From NCBI GenBank assembly GCA_036156195.1, contig JAYZUZ010000007.1:186001-250000 (forward strand): DNA of 64,000 nucleotides, in the 5' to 3' direction. Below, piece by piece: positions 26,538 through 35,804 of this stretch; position 1 is the stretch's first letter, and each line of letters opens with the position of its first letter. Made by a program: the position numbers and the translations under genes. The DNA comes from Abyssibacter sp036156195 (lineage in GTDB: Bacteria > Pseudomonadota > Gammaproteobacteria > Nevskiales > OUC007). Under the pieces are notes generated by a model. The model saw only the letters and a program-made list of their open reading frames with translations. It searched no databases and had not been told where the DNA came from.

Positions 26538-26557
26538 AATAGAACAGTATTTCTATT
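26538..26557. promoter_or_regulatory. LysR-type inverted repeat in the divergent gap
   Basis: AATAGAA (26538-26544) and TTCTATT (26551-26557) are perfect inverted arms around a 6-base spacer. A second, wider pair (CTATTC 26553-26558 and GAATAG 26573-26578) lies next to it. They sit just upstream of the LysR start, in the AT-rich half of the 120-base gap shared with DoxX. This is the usual place for a LysR recognition site. Confidence 0.6.
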
Positions 26558-26648
26558 CAACGGTTATTTATCGAATAGGGCCGCCCCAATAAGCTGATTC
26601 GCACTCGATGCCATGCATCGATCCCAACAACTTCTGAGGAATGATCAA

Positions 26649-27095
26649 ATGACCAAGACATGGATTCATCGCGCGCTGGCCTCGTCGGCCGGCTGGCAGA
26701 CACTGGCACTGCGGCTACCGCTGGGCGTGATTTTCATCGCCCATGGCGGGCAGAAGCTGTTTGGCTGGTTTGGCGGCTATGGCCTGGAAGGAACCGGCCA
26801 ATGGATGGCTTCAATCGGGCTGACACCGGGTGTGATCATGGCACTGCTGGCGGGCAGTGCAGAATTTTTCGGCGGCCTGGCCCTCATCCTGGGCGTGGTC
26901 TTGCGCCCCGCCGCCGCTGTGCTTGCGGTGACCATGCTGGTCGCCATCATCACCGTGCATCTGGAGAACGGCCTGTTCATGGCGAACAACGGATACGAGT
27001 TTGGCTTGGCTCTGCTGGCCGGCACGGTCGCGCTCGTGATCTCGGGAGCCGGCCGGGCATCCGTGGATCTCTGGCTAGCGTCTCGCGTCGCCTAG
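26649..27095 (+). CDS. DoxX family membrane protein (YqjF-like)
   Basis: The 148-residue protein has four hydrophobic helices and the DoxX motifs LALRLPLGVIFIAHGGQKL, GSAEFFGGLALILG and NGYEFGLALLAG. DoxX/YqjF proteins are small membrane proteins linked to quinone or thiosulfate metabolism and to aromatic stress. The ATG has GAGGA about 9 bases upstream. It is followed after 27 bases by the glutathionyl-hydroquinone reductase gene, which has its own AGAGGAG site, so the two form an operon controlled by the divergent LysR protein. Confidence 0.93.
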   Translation: MTKTWIHRALASSAGWQTLALRLPLGVIFIAHGGQKLFGWFGGYGLEGTGQWMASIGLTPGVIMALLAGSAEFFGGLALILGVVLRPAAAVLAVTMLVAIITVHLENGLFMANNGYEFGLALLAGTVALVISGAGRASVDLWLASRVA

Positions 27096-27122
27096 GCGGC
27101 CGCTGCTCAGAGGAGTCACAAC

Positions 27123-28088
27123 ATGCTCGTGAACGGACGTTGGACAGACGACTGGCAACCGGTGCAGCAGGCCGATGCCCAGGGCCGCTTCATCCGCCAG
27201 ACCTCGGGCTTCCGGTCGCGGATCGGTGGTGACAACGGCCGGGATTTCCCGACCGTTGCGGGCCGGTATCGGCTGTACGCGGCGTATATCTGCCCCTGGG
27301 CCAGCCGGGTGCTCATCGCCCGGCGGCTCAAGCGACTGGAATCGGTGATCGACGTGGTGATGGTCGACCCGCGGCTAAGCCCCCAGGGCTGGGCCTTGAC
27401 CGGCGCCTTCGGCACCGATCTGGACCCCAGTCTGCAGGCTCAGTACCTACATAGCTTGTACAGCCACGCAGACCCCGAGTACACGGGACGAGCCACCGTC
27501 CCGGTCCTGTGGGACACGTCCGCTGAGACCATCGTCAACAACGAATCCGCAGACCTGTTGCGCATTCTGGACGAGGACTTTGACGCGTTGACGCCGGGCA
27601 CCCCGCGACTCCACCCCCCTCACCTGGCAGCCACCATGACGGAGACCGAGCAATGGCTTTATCGGGACTTCAACAACGGCGTGTACCAGGCGGGCTTTGC
27701 CAGTACACAGCAGGCCTACGAGGAAGCGGTTGAACGGGTGTTCTCTGCACTGGATCGGCTGGAGCAGAGGCTGTCTCGCCATGACTGGCTGGTGGGCAGC
27801 CAGCTCACCGGGACGGACATCCGGGCCTTCGTCACGCTGGTGCGCTTTGAACTGGCCTACCGCGATCTGTTCCGCTGCAACCTGCGACCCTTGTCCGACT
27901 ACCCGGGCCTGTACCGGTATGTGGACCGCCTGCTGTCCATACCGGCCTTCGCTGCCAGCGTCCGGCCGGATCAGATCAAGGCCGGCTACTACTCCATCAA
28001 GCGCCTCAACCCCACCGGCATTGTGCCGATGGGCCCACAGCTCACCAGCACGGCCCTAGGCGGACTCGACCGGCCTGTCCAGGCTTGA
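27123..28088 (+). CDS. Glutathionyl-hydroquinone reductase (Xi-class GST, YqjG-like)
   Basis: The 321-residue protein has the Xi-class signature CPWAS with catalytic Cys-57 (YICPWASRVLIARRLK). It also has VPVLWD, NNESADLLRIL and the C-terminal helical domain (WLVGSQLTGTDIRAFVTLVRFE). These enzymes reduce glutathionyl-hydroquinones with a second glutathione, protecting against quinone by-products. Length and motifs are normal. Its pairing with DoxX and a divergent LysR regulator matches the yqjF-yqjG-yhaJ neighbourhood of enterobacteria. Confidence 0.94.
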   Translation: MLVNGRWTDDWQPVQQADAQGRFIRQTSGFRSRIGGDNGRDFPTVAGRYRLYAAYICPWASRVLIARRLKRLESVIDVVMVDPRLSPQGWALTGAFGTDLDPSLQAQYLHSLYSHADPEYTGRATVPVLWDTSAETIVNNESADLLRILDEDFDALTPGTPRLHPPHLAATMTETEQWLYRDFNNGVYQAGFASTQQAYEEAVERVFSALDRLEQRLSRHDWLVGSQLTGTDIRAFVTLVRFELAYRDLFRCNLRPLSDYPGLYRYVDRLLSIPAFAASVRPDQIKAGYYSIKRLNPTGIVPMGPQLTSTALGGLDRPVQA

Positions 28089-28151
28089 TGCCGCCGGCCA
28101 TCGCCAGGAAATCACCGTTCCATCCGCGCCACTCAGCGGCTGCCTGAACAC

Positions 28152-28182
28152 CGGCTCCATCTGGATCGAGCAGATGGAGCCG
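28152..28182. terminator. Hairpin between convergent genes
   Basis: An 11-base perfect stem (CGGCTCCATCT at 28152-28162 with AGATGGAGCCG at 28172-28182) encloses a 9-base loop. It lies between the stops of the glutathionyl-hydroquinone reductase and NnrU genes. There is no clear T-run on either side, so termination is likely but not certain. Confidence 0.6.
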
Positions 28183-28189
28183 CGTGCCC

Positions 28190-28747
28190 TTAGGTGATGA
28201 CGGCCACTCCGAACAAGTGGGCGTGGGCATGCATCAGCCCCATGTAGGCGATCAGACCAATGACGACAGTTAGAACGTCCAGCAACGGATGAACCGGCGC
28301 CCGCTGCGGGGCTGCGCCTCGCCGCTTGGCCGAAATCACATCCACAACCGCATAGGCGAGAAAGGCGCCGAACAGCAGCATGGACGCCAGATCACCGTTG
28401 GCGATCAAATGAACCAATGCCCACAGTTTGATCGCCACCAGCATGGGGTGTTTGACCACACGTCGCAGGTTGTTCGGCACATAGGCCGCCACCAGCAGGA
28501 TCAGCGCCACAGGCATAAGAGCCAAGGGGATGTGGCGCGTCCAATACGGAGGAGCCCACACTTCGAGATAGGGTGCCTGCGCCTTGCCCCAGACAACGAG
28601 CACCAGCCCCACCGCCGCCACCATGGAAAACAACCCCTTGTATCCCCACGCGCCCAAGACGCCCTGCAGCCGGCCTCGCAGGTCTGGCCGCGTGGGGATG
28701 AGATGGACACCCAGAAAGACGACGAGACCCGCAATCAGTGCAATCAT
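28190..28747 (-). CDS. NnrU family membrane protein
   Basis: The 185-residue product has about five to six hydrophobic helices. The NnrU pattern is seen in LVVFLGVHLIPTRPDLR, LILLVAAYVPNNLRRVVKHPML, IKLWALVHLIANGDLASMLLFG and VVDVISAKRR. NnrU-type proteins (15-cis-zeta-carotene isomerase relatives) were first linked to nitric-oxide reductase expression in denitrifiers, but no denitrification gene is near. The ATG 28747 start gives the conserved first helix. It is divergent from the thioesterase by 39 bases. Confidence 0.88.
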   Translation of the reverse strand: MIALIAGLVVFLGVHLIPTRPDLRGRLQGVLGAWGYKGLFSMVAAVGLVLVVWGKAQAPYLEVWAPPYWTRHIPLALMPVALILLVAAYVPNNLRRVVKHPMLVAIKLWALVHLIANGDLASMLLFGAFLAYAVVDVISAKRRGAAPQRAPVHPLLDVLTVVIGLIAYMGLMHAHAHLFGVAVIT

Positions 28748-28786
28748 GCCTGCTCCCCTTGTACAGCCCCACGATGGAGCCCTTCC

Positions 28787-29206
28787 GTGACAGACGCGCC
28801 AGACTACTCGCTCGAGGCATTGCAGAAAACGTCGATCGGCACGATTAATGAAGTCCTCGGTGTCCAGGTCACCGAGGCCGAGCGCGGCCGGATCGTCGGC
28901 CGGATGCCGGTCACCGAACGCAATGTCCAGCCCTATGGAATTCTGCATGGCGGTGCCAGCGTCGTACTCGCCGAGACCCTCGGATCAATCGGATCGGCAT
29001 TGATCGCGCAGGAATCCGGCCGCCGTGCGGTGGGGCTGGAAGTCAACGCCAACCACGTACGTCCGGCGCCCAAGGGCAGCACGGTAACTGCCGAGGCCGT
29101 CATCGCCCATGAGGGGCGCAACATTCACGTCTGGCAGATCACCCTGCGAAACGAGGCCGGCAAGCCGACCTGCATCTGCCGGCTTACGGTTTCGTTGATC
29201 GACTAG
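28787..29206 (+). CDS. Hotdog-fold thioesterase (PaaI/YdiI-like)
   Basis: The 139-residue protein has the 4-hydroxybenzoyl-CoA/PaaI-type hotdog pattern. NVQPYGILHGGASVVLAETLGSIG carries the HGG motif and the catalytic Glu on the central helix. VGLEVNANHVRP and VWQITLRNEAGKPTCICRLTV form the later strands. Such enzymes hydrolyse aryl- or acyl-CoA esters in the cytoplasm. The GTG start has GGAG about 8 bases upstream. The 3' end overlaps the convergent giant surface-protein gene by 23 bases. Confidence 0.9.
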   Translation: MTDAPDYSLEALQKTSIGTINEVLGVQVTEAERGRIVGRMPVTERNVQPYGILHGGASVVLAETLGSIGSALIAQESGRRAVGLEVNANHVRPAPKGSTVTAEAVIAHEGRNIHVWQITLRNEAGKPTCICRLTVSLID

Positions 29207-32200
29207 CTCGGCCAGTCCAGCGCCACCGCCCCCAGGCGGCCAGCAAGAGCGGTAGCAGCGCCGACAACGGCCAGGCCCCGCTACCCTCATCGGAGTTGTT
29301 ATTGAACCCGGCGGGGCGGCCGGCAGTATCAGAAAATGCCAGGTCGCCGGTGTTGAACCAGAGTTGCACGACCGCGGGTTGCGCGAGCAGCAACACCAGG
29401 TCCAGATCACCGTCCCGGTCCATGTCGCGCAGCGCGAGATCGACCGCATCGGCCTCCAGGGCCGTGGTGTGCGGGCGGAGCCGGCCGCTGCCGTCGTTCA
29501 CCAGCAACTGCACGACGCCATTGGGGCTGGCCGTCACTACATCGATATCGCCATCCTCGTCGAGATCGCCAGCGACCAGGCGGCGGCTCAGCCCGTAGTC
29601 GGCGCGCGCGCCCAACTCGATGACGTTCCGGGGCTGACTCTGCAGGACACGGAGTTCCGGGGCCTGACCCGAATCACCCGTCCGCTCCGGCCGCGCAGCG
29701 ACCAGATCGTCATCGTCATCGCCGTCGAGATCGGCACCGATCCACTGGGTGACACCCGTGGTCGGCAGCGAGAGTCGCGCACCAAAACTGCGGCGGCCGA
29801 TCGTCGGCTGGAAAACATCGCCGTCCGGTAGTCCGAAGACCGGCTCCGGGCGTCCGTCGCCGTCTACATCGCCCAGGCCCACCGAGACAGCTCCTGTCGG
29901 CTCCAGCGCGGTAGCAAACAAGCCGTCAGCTCCTTCGTTGAAATACACCGTCGGCGTCGCGGCTGCATTGAGGATGACCAGATCGTCGGTTCCATCCTCG
30001 TCCAGATCCGCCGCCTGCGCACCGAGACCCTGCTCACCTACCAACGACTGCGGCGCGAGCACAAACTGCCCGTTGCCATTGTTCACATAGAGTGCGTGCC
30101 CGCCGCCGGCGTTGACGACCACCAGGTCTTGACCGTCGATGCCGTCGAAGTCCCCACCCAGCAAAGCGACCGTCTCACCCAGGTCACCCAAGGTGCCAGC
30201 TGGCTCGAAGCGCGTTGCCGAGGCCTGAAGGAACAGCCGGGTCGCAGCCCCGGCCTCTGTGCCCACGGCGATGTCGAGGACAGCGTCACCGTCAAGGTCG
30301 AGCACCGCTAGGCGCGTACCGCCATCAACCTCGAACTCGGCGCCGGGTGTCGCCGCGAGCAATTCCGTCACCGTGGCGCCAGCGGACGCCAGATTATCGG
30401 CCGGGACGAGATCGGTGGTCAGATCGCCAACCTGTGCCTGCATCCATAAGCCACCGCTGCGATCCGCCTGTACCGGCACGGTGAAGACGGCCTGCCCCCC
30501 GGCGGCAATCGCCCCAGTCGGACAGTCCAGCCGTATCTGATTTAGGGCGACGGTCCGGCTACAGCCGGTAGGCACCGGACCAGCCAGGCCAACGCCAGTC
30601 AGCGAGATTGTTAGATCACCGCCCGCCGCAGCGCTGCCGCGATTCTCCACCGTCACAGTCCAGTCGAACGGGGTGTTGAGCCCGGCCACCGTGACCGCGG
30701 GCTCGACGCGCACGGCCAGGTCCTGCGGTGGGCGCGTCACCGTTAGTGCGAAAGTCAGGTCCGTACTGGCGGTGGAGGGGTCGGTCGCGGTGACCGTGAC
30801 GGTGTAATCACCCACGCTGTCGAACGCTGGCGCACCGCTCAGGCTTCCGTTACTCAGCGCAAGACCGGGAGGCAGCCCGTCCACCGCATAAGTCAGTGCA
30901 TCGCCATCCGGGTCCTCGAACACATCAGATAGCAGGATCGCAAAGGCTTCACCTTCATCGAGTGAACGGTCGTTGATGGCCGAGATCACGAACGGCGGAT
31001 CGTTACCCTCAAGTTCGATAATCAGCGCCAGAGAACTGGTCGCGCTCGCACCGGCCTCGTCGATCGCCGAGACCGACACGGTATAGCGCCCGGTTTCGTC
31101 CGCCCGGGGTGTCCCCGTCAGGTTGCCGCTGGTCGAATCCAGGCGCAGCGAACCGGGCAATCCCGAGGCAACGTAGGTGAGAGCATCGCCCGCATCTGGG
31201 TCCGAGAAAGCGCCCGCGAGGGCGATGGTGGCAGGCTGATCAACAAAGGCGCGCTCTTGACCCAGCGCCACAGCCGTCGGCGCATCGTTACGACCCTGGA
31301 TATCAAAACGCACCGTTCCATTGGCCTGTTCGCCCGCCGCATCGGCGACCACGTAGTTGAGCGTTTCGACCTGGACGACACCCTGCCGCAAGGCCTGAAT
31401 CGTCGGCTCGGCGCGCGGATCGAACAGCAGCGCGCCCTGCTCAGAAATTGTCACCGGCAGTCCCGAGCTGGTGGTGGCATCCGCCGAGAGCACGCGCAGC
31501 ACATCCTCGGCATCAGGGTCCGAATCATTGCCAAGCACGCCCGGCGTCGGGCTGTTCACCACACCATCCTCGGTCAGGACAAACCGGTCGACGACGGCCA
31601 CGGGTGGATCATTGACACCCACGACGGTGATCGACACCGTCGCCGTTGCGCTGCTGCCAGCGCCATCGGCGACGGTGTATTCGAATCCATCCGTGACGGA
31701 CTCGTCGGCCCTCAGCGCTTGGTAGGTCGCGGTGGGGTCCATGACGAAACCCCCGTCGTTGGCCAAATTCAAACCCGCCCCGCCCGTGGTGACGGTCGGC
31801 CCGGTCACGGTCAGGGTTTGCTGATCGGGGTCGGAGTCATTGGTGAGCACGCCTGGAGCCGCAACCGTCAGCAGGGTATCGGCCGGCGTGGAATACGTGT
31901 CGGCCCGGGCCACGGGCGGGTCATTGATGGGCTCCAACGTCAGATCAATGCGACTGACACGCGAGTCGAGCGAGTCGCCCTCGACCTGGACTTCGATAGT
32001 GCGCGCTGCGTCGCCGAGAATCTCACCCTCATAGCGATATTGCAGGGTCGCAAGCACTGCCGCGTAGTCAGCGGCGGCGGCTTCTCCACTGATGCGCAGG
32101 ACGCTCGCGGCCGCATCGAATGCGACAACGAGCGCAGTGCTACCCGCATCCGCTTGCAGCGATTCGTCGTCTGGTTCGACCACACCCAGCAGACGGACAT

Positions 32201-33437
32201 CGGCAGCGGTGAGGGCTGCTAGCTGACCAGCGTCCACGGTGACATCCGCGATGAGCGCCTGTGTACCGGCGTTCTCTGCGTAGCGGGCCGTGATATCCCG
32301 CCCATCGCCGGCGCCGTTGAGGTCGACCACGGGGCGTGTCACATCGAGTTCCACCGCGCCGACGTCACAAGGGTCGTCCTGTGCACGCACCTGACCAACC
32401 TGGTCTGTGCCCGCGACCAGACCGTCGCGGCAGCCAAGCTCAGCACCCGCATCGAGCAATGCCGTCGGCAGCTCGGGCGCAGCGATGGTCTGCAACCCAT
32501 CGGCCTGCAGCGTCAGCGGACCCAGATTGATGGCGGATGGCGTACGCACGGTCGCCGCCCCGCATCGGTTATCGCTGGCCACGCTGCTGTCGGCCTGGGT
32601 CAGCGTACCGCGGACCGAGCACTGGCCCGTGGTGCCGTTACCCGAGACCACAGAATTGAACAGCGCCGCGCTCGCATCGGTCTCGACGACCAAGCCAGCC
32701 GAGGCATTGGAGGTGGTGTCGGTCAGCCGGTTCCCAGTGATCGTGACGTGACGCAACACACTGGAAGCAGATGCATTGGTGCGGAAGCGAATCGCCGCCT
32801 CTCCACCCACGGCGTTGTCTGCAATGGTGGCATTGGCCAATCGAATTTCGCCCAGATTCTCGATGGCCGAACCCACATTTTCCGACGCATTGCCGATGAA
32901 CGTGGCGCGCGTTATCGACGCCAGACCCGCGTTGTACAGACCACCGCCCACCGGCGCGCTGTTGTCGGCGACCCGCAGGCCGGCGGCCTCTAGCACACCA
33001 AAATTCTCGATGCCCCCGCCGACGCTGTCGGCCTGATTGGCGGCAACACTCACGTTGTCCAGGCGCAATGTGCCGAAATTCTTCGCGGCCGCCCCGGCGT
33101 CAGCGCGGCCACCGGTGAGCACGAGGTTGGCGAGCGTGACCGTTGCCGTGTCCTGGACCTCGACAAGCCGTGTAGGTGTTGCATCAGAAGCGACGAGCTG
33201 CACAGGCCCGCCGTCTTGCGCGCCATCGATGCTGATTTCGATCTGCACAAATCGCAACGGCCGGGTGATATCGATCACCGGCGTCTCGCAGGCAAAGGTG
33301 ACTTCACCCCCCCCGACAATGGCCGCCTCCAGCGCATCCTGCGTACATTCGCTGACCACGCCGCCGGCGTGCGCACGGCCAACCACACTGACCAAACACA
33401 GCGCCCAAGCGGCCTGTCCGAATACTTTGACTCTCAC
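29184..33437 (-). CDS. Giant secreted multidomain protein (beta-helix, cadherin/Ig-like, FG-GAP)
   Basis: The 1417-residue product begins at a GTG preceded by GAGGGGGG and has a signal peptide ending GRAHAGG. Domains in order are: right-handed beta-helix (NFGTLRLDNVSVAANQ and similar turns); a calcium-type region; two or more cadherin-like tandem domains (PPVARADTY, LTNDSDPDQQTLTV, LGNDSDPDAEDVL); two Ig-like He_PIG-type domains (FEDPDGDALTYAVDGLPPGL); a DUF11-like domain; and FG-GAP/VCBS repeats (DLDGDAVLDIAVG, DLDEDGTDDLVIL, DVDGDGRPEPV, DLDEDGDIDVV). The repeats are rich in D-x-D-x-D calcium loops. The end, DEGSGAWPLSALLPLLLAAWGRWRW, looks like a Gly-Ser-Gly plus helix plus basic sorting or anchor signal. 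It is probably a surface adhesin-like protein. Confidence 0.88.
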   Translation of the reverse strand: MRVKVFGQAAWALCLVSVVGRAHAGGVVSECTQDALEAAIVGGGEVTFACETPVIDITRPLRFVQIEISIDGAQDGGPVQLVASDATPTRLVEVQDTATVTLANLVLTGGRADAGAAAKNFGTLRLDNVSVAANQADSVGGGIENFGVLEAAGLRVADNSAPVGGGLYNAGLASITRATFIGNASENVGSAIENLGEIRLANATIADNAVGGEAAIRFRTNASASSVLRHVTITGNRLTDTTSNASAGLVVETDASAALFNSVVSGNGTTGQCSVRGTLTQADSSVASDNRCGAATVRTPSAINLGPLTLQADGLQTIAAPELPTALLDAGAELGCRDGLVAGTDQVGQVRAQDDPCDVGAVELDVTRPVVDLNGAGDGRDITARYAENAGTQALIADVTVDAGQLAALTAADVRLLGVVEPDDESLQADAGSTALVVAFDAAASVLRISGEAAAADYAAVLATLQYRYEGEILGDAARTIEVQVEGDSLDSRVSRIDLTLEPINDPPVARADTYSTPADTLLTVAAPGVLTNDSDPDQQTLTVTGPTVTTGGAGLNLANDGGFVMDPTATYQALRADESVTDGFEYTVADGAGSSATATVSITVVGVNDPPVAVVDRFVLTEDGVVNSPTPGVLGNDSDPDAEDVLRVLSADATTSSGLPVTISEQGALLFDPRAEPTIQALRQGVVQVETLNYVVADAAGEQANGTVRFDIQGRNDAPTAVALGQERAFVDQPATIALAGAFSDPDAGDALTYVASGLPGSLRLDSTSGNLTGTPRADETGRYTVSVSAIDEAGASATSSLALIIELEGNDPPFVISAINDRSLDEGEAFAILLSDVFEDPDGDALTYAVDGLPPGLALSNGSLSGAPAFDSVGDYTVTVTATDPSTASTDLTFALTVTRPPQDLAVRVEPAVTVAGLNTPFDWTVTVENRGSAAAGGDLTISLTGVGLAGPVPTGCSRTVALNQIRLDCPTGAIAAGGQAVFTVPVQADRSGGLWMQAQVGDLTTDLVPADNLASAGATVTELLAATPGAEFEVDGGTRLAVLDLDGDAVLDIAVGTEAGAATRLFLQASATRFEPAGTLGDLGETVALLGGDFDGIDGQDLVVVNAGGGHALYVNNGNGQFVLAPQSLVGEQGLGAQAADLDEDGTDDLVILNAAATPTVYFNEGADGLFATALEPTGAVSVGLGDVDGDGRPEPVFGLPDGDVFQPTIGRRSFGARLSLPTTGVTQWIGADLDGDDDDDLVAARPERTGDSGQAPELRVLQSQPRNVIELGARADYGLSRRLVAGDLDEDGDIDVVTASPNGVVQLLVNDGSGRLRPHTTALEADAVDLALRDMDRDGDLDLVLLLAQPAVVQLWFNTGDLAFSDTAGRPAGFNNNSDEGSGAWPLSALLPLLLAAWGRWRWTGRASRSTKP

Positions 33438-33539
33438 GCATCCCCCCTCGGTAAGTGAGCAGCATACCGTGGGTTTGCGCACCCGGCTGCGCAGCCCGCT
33501 TATCATGTCGCGCCCGACCTCGACCCGTTGACCCGCTTC

Positions 33540-35486
33540 ATGCCGCAACTCGCCGACGACTACGAAGCCGCCGTGGACGCCGTTATCCAACGCGTCGGCA
33601 AGACCCTGGTCCTGGGCATTCCGCTCGGCCTGGGCAAGCCTGTAGGTTTCACCAATGCGCTCTACGAGCGTGCGAAGCAGGACAGCAGCCTGTCGCTGAC
33701 GATTTTCACCGCGCTGTCGCTAAACCGGCCCAGGCTGGGCGGCCTGGGCGGCCGCTTCGCCAACCCGATGTTTGACCGGGTCATGGGCGGTGTGGAGCCG
33801 CTTGCGTATCTGCAAGACCGGGACCGCGGAGCGCTGCCCCCCAATGTGACGGTGCGTGAGTTCTTTTTTCAGGCGGGCAGCCAGCTCGACAACCCCGTTG
33901 CCCAGCAGCAGTACATCAGCACCAACTACACCTTCGTGGCCCGGGAGATGATCGACCACGGCGCCAATGTCTTTGCGCAGATCGTCGCACCCCATCCGGA
34001 TGACGGTGTGTCACGGGTCAGTCTGAGCTGCAACCCGGATGTCAGCCTGGATGTGGTGCCGGCCGCGCGCGCCCGCTGGCCGGTTGCTGTGGTCGGTGAG
34101 CTGCATGGCGAACTGCCGTACATGCCAGGCGACAGCGAACTGGACCGCTCAGAATTCGATGTACTCATCGACCGCCCGACCCGCCCTGGCAGCCTGTTCG
34201 CCGTGCCCAAGGCACCGGTTACCCTGGCCGACCACGCCATCGGCCTGCACGCCAGCACCCTGGTACCGGACGGAGGCACCATCCAACTCGGCATTGGCGC
34301 ACTGGGCGACACCGTGTCCCACGCGCTGATTCTCCGACACCAGCAGCCGGCGCAATGGCGGCAATTGGTCGGTGAGCCCGGCGATCTGGCCCGCCGCATC
34401 GGCGGCCAGGACCGCTTCTCAAAAGGGCTTTATGGCGCAACCGAGATGTTCGTGGACGGGTTTCTGGCCCTGTACGACGCCGGCATTCTGAAACGGCGCG
34501 TCGTGGACGATATCGAGACCCAGCAGGCGCTCAATGCCGGCGAACCCATTCCGGCCGACGCCGAAACCCAGGTGTTGCACGGAGGCTTTTACCTCGGCAC
34601 CCGATGCTTCTACGATCGGCTGGCGGCCATGCCGATGGCCGAACGACGCCAGTTCCACATGACCTCGGTGGGGCGCATCAATCAGCTCTACGGCTCCGAA
34701 GCCCTGGACCGGTTGCAGCGGACGCAAGCCCGGTTCATCAACACCGGACTCAAATGCACGCTCGCCGGCGCCATCGTCTCCGATGGCCTGGACAACCACC
34801 GCGTGCTGTCAGGCGTGGGCGGGCAATACAACTTTGTCGCCCAGGCGCATGCGCTGCACGATGGCCGCTCGATTCTGCTGATCAAGGCCGTGCGCGAAGA
34901 CGGCAACCGGGCCGAATCCAATATCGTGTGGGACTACCCGCATACGACCATCGCCCGCCATCTTCGCGACATCGTCGTCACCGAATATGGCATCGCCGAC
35001 CTGCGCGGCGCGACGGATCGAGACATCATTGCCCGCCTGCTGAACATCACCGACTCACGGTTCCAGGAGGAATTGCTGCAACGTGCACAGGCCGCCGGCA
35101 AGATCGAGGCGGACTACCGGATTCCCGAGCCCTATCGGAACAACACACCGGATTCCTTGCGAACCCGGCTCGAACCGGCACGACGCAGCGGCGCATTGCC
35201 GGCGTTCCCGTTGCCCTGCGACTGGACAGAGGATGAGCAGGTGTTGGCCGTCGCACTTTCGGCACTGAAATCTCGGCAGGCACGACACTCCAGCGCTGCG
35301 CTGGCGTGGCAGGCATGGCGGAGCGGGCCGCCGACCGCGCGGGTGAAGCCGCTGCTGGCCCGCGTTGGCCTGGATCAGCCCGCGAATCTGCAGAACCGGA
35401 TGGCTGCCCGGTTGCTTGGCGCGGAACTCGATGCGGTACTGGACGACGGCCCCGCGACGCTGCGCCCCATGGAGACTGCTGCATGA
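33540..35486 (+). CDS. Acetyl-CoA hydrolase/transferase family protein
   Basis: The 648-residue protein resembles the acetyl-CoA hydrolase/4-hydroxybutyrate CoA-transferase family. It has GIPLGLGKPVGFTNALYE, GIGALGDTVSHAL, GLYGATEMFVDGFLALYDAG, and late VGGQYNFVAQAHAL and IVVTEYGIADLRG. The last two contain the GG and TEYG regions typical of class I CoA-transferases, where a catalytic Glu forms the acyl-CoA thioester. It is larger than the usual 430-500 residues, so it belongs to the long proteobacterial subgroup. The start ATG 33540 is preferred to TTG 33528. The last base pairs overlap the DUF2288 gene (ATGA). Confidence 0.88.
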   Translation: MPQLADDYEAAVDAVIQRVGKTLVLGIPLGLGKPVGFTNALYERAKQDSSLSLTIFTALSLNRPRLGGLGGRFANPMFDRVMGGVEPLAYLQDRDRGALPPNVTVREFFFQAGSQLDNPVAQQQYISTNYTFVAREMIDHGANVFAQIVAPHPDDGVSRVSLSCNPDVSLDVVPAARARWPVAVVGELHGELPYMPGDSELDRSEFDVLIDRPTRPGSLFAVPKAPVTLADHAIGLHASTLVPDGGTIQLGIGALGDTVSHALILRHQQPAQWRQLVGEPGDLARRIGGQDRFSKGLYGATEMFVDGFLALYDAGILKRRVVDDIETQQALNAGEPIPADAETQVLHGGFYLGTRCFYDRLAAMPMAERRQFHMTSVGRINQLYGSEALDRLQRTQARFINTGLKCTLAGAIVSDGLDNHRVLSGVGGQYNFVAQAHALHDGRSILLIKAVREDGNRAESNIVWDYPHTTIARHLRDIVVTEYGIADLRGATDRDIIARLLNITDSRFQEELLQRAQAAGKIEADYRIPEPYRNNTPDSLRTRLEPARRSGALPAFPLPCDWTEDEQVLAVALSALKSRQARHSSAALAWQAWRSGPPTARVKPLLARVGLDQPANLQNRMAARLLGAELDAVLDDGPATLRPMETAA

Positions 35487-35794
35487 CCCTTGAAGAACAC
35501 CAGGCCGAGCTGGCCACACAAACTGCCAAAATGCCCTGGCGGGAACTCCAGCGCTTTTTTGCCTCCGGTCAGGCGATTGCCGTGGCCACAGACCTGGACT
35601 TGGTCGAAGTCGCCGCGCGGGTTGCCATGGACGACAAGTCCGCCGTCGAAGCCTGGGTAGAGCGGGGCGCGATGGGTCCGGTCAGCGACGATCAGGCCAT
35701 CGCTTGGTTCGAGGCCGACGCCTTGCTCTGGACGGTGGTTGTCAAACCTTGGGTACTGGTTCAGCCGTTACCCGACACCGACGCGAGCAACTAG
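35483..35794 (+). CDS. DUF2288 family protein
   Basis: The 103-residue protein matches the DUF2288 family: TAKMPWRELQRFFASGQAI, LDLVEVA, DKSAVEAWVERG and VKPWVLVQPLP. Its function is unknown. The ATG overlaps the TGA of the CoA-transferase-like gene by 4 bases, indicating translational coupling. It converges with the HNH endonuclease gene 10 bases away. Confidence 0.85.
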   Translation: MTLEEHQAELATQTAKMPWRELQRFFASGQAIAVATDLDLVEVAARVAMDDKSAVEAWVERGAMGPVSDDQAIAWFEADALLWTVVVKPWVLVQPLPDTDASN

Positions 35795-35804
35795 GCGAAA
35801 CGGC

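Noticed and set aside
31257..32222. 321-codon plus-strand frame inside the giant surface-protein gene
   Set aside because: It is antisense to tandem cadherin-like domains, its composition is shadow-like, and it has no start signal.
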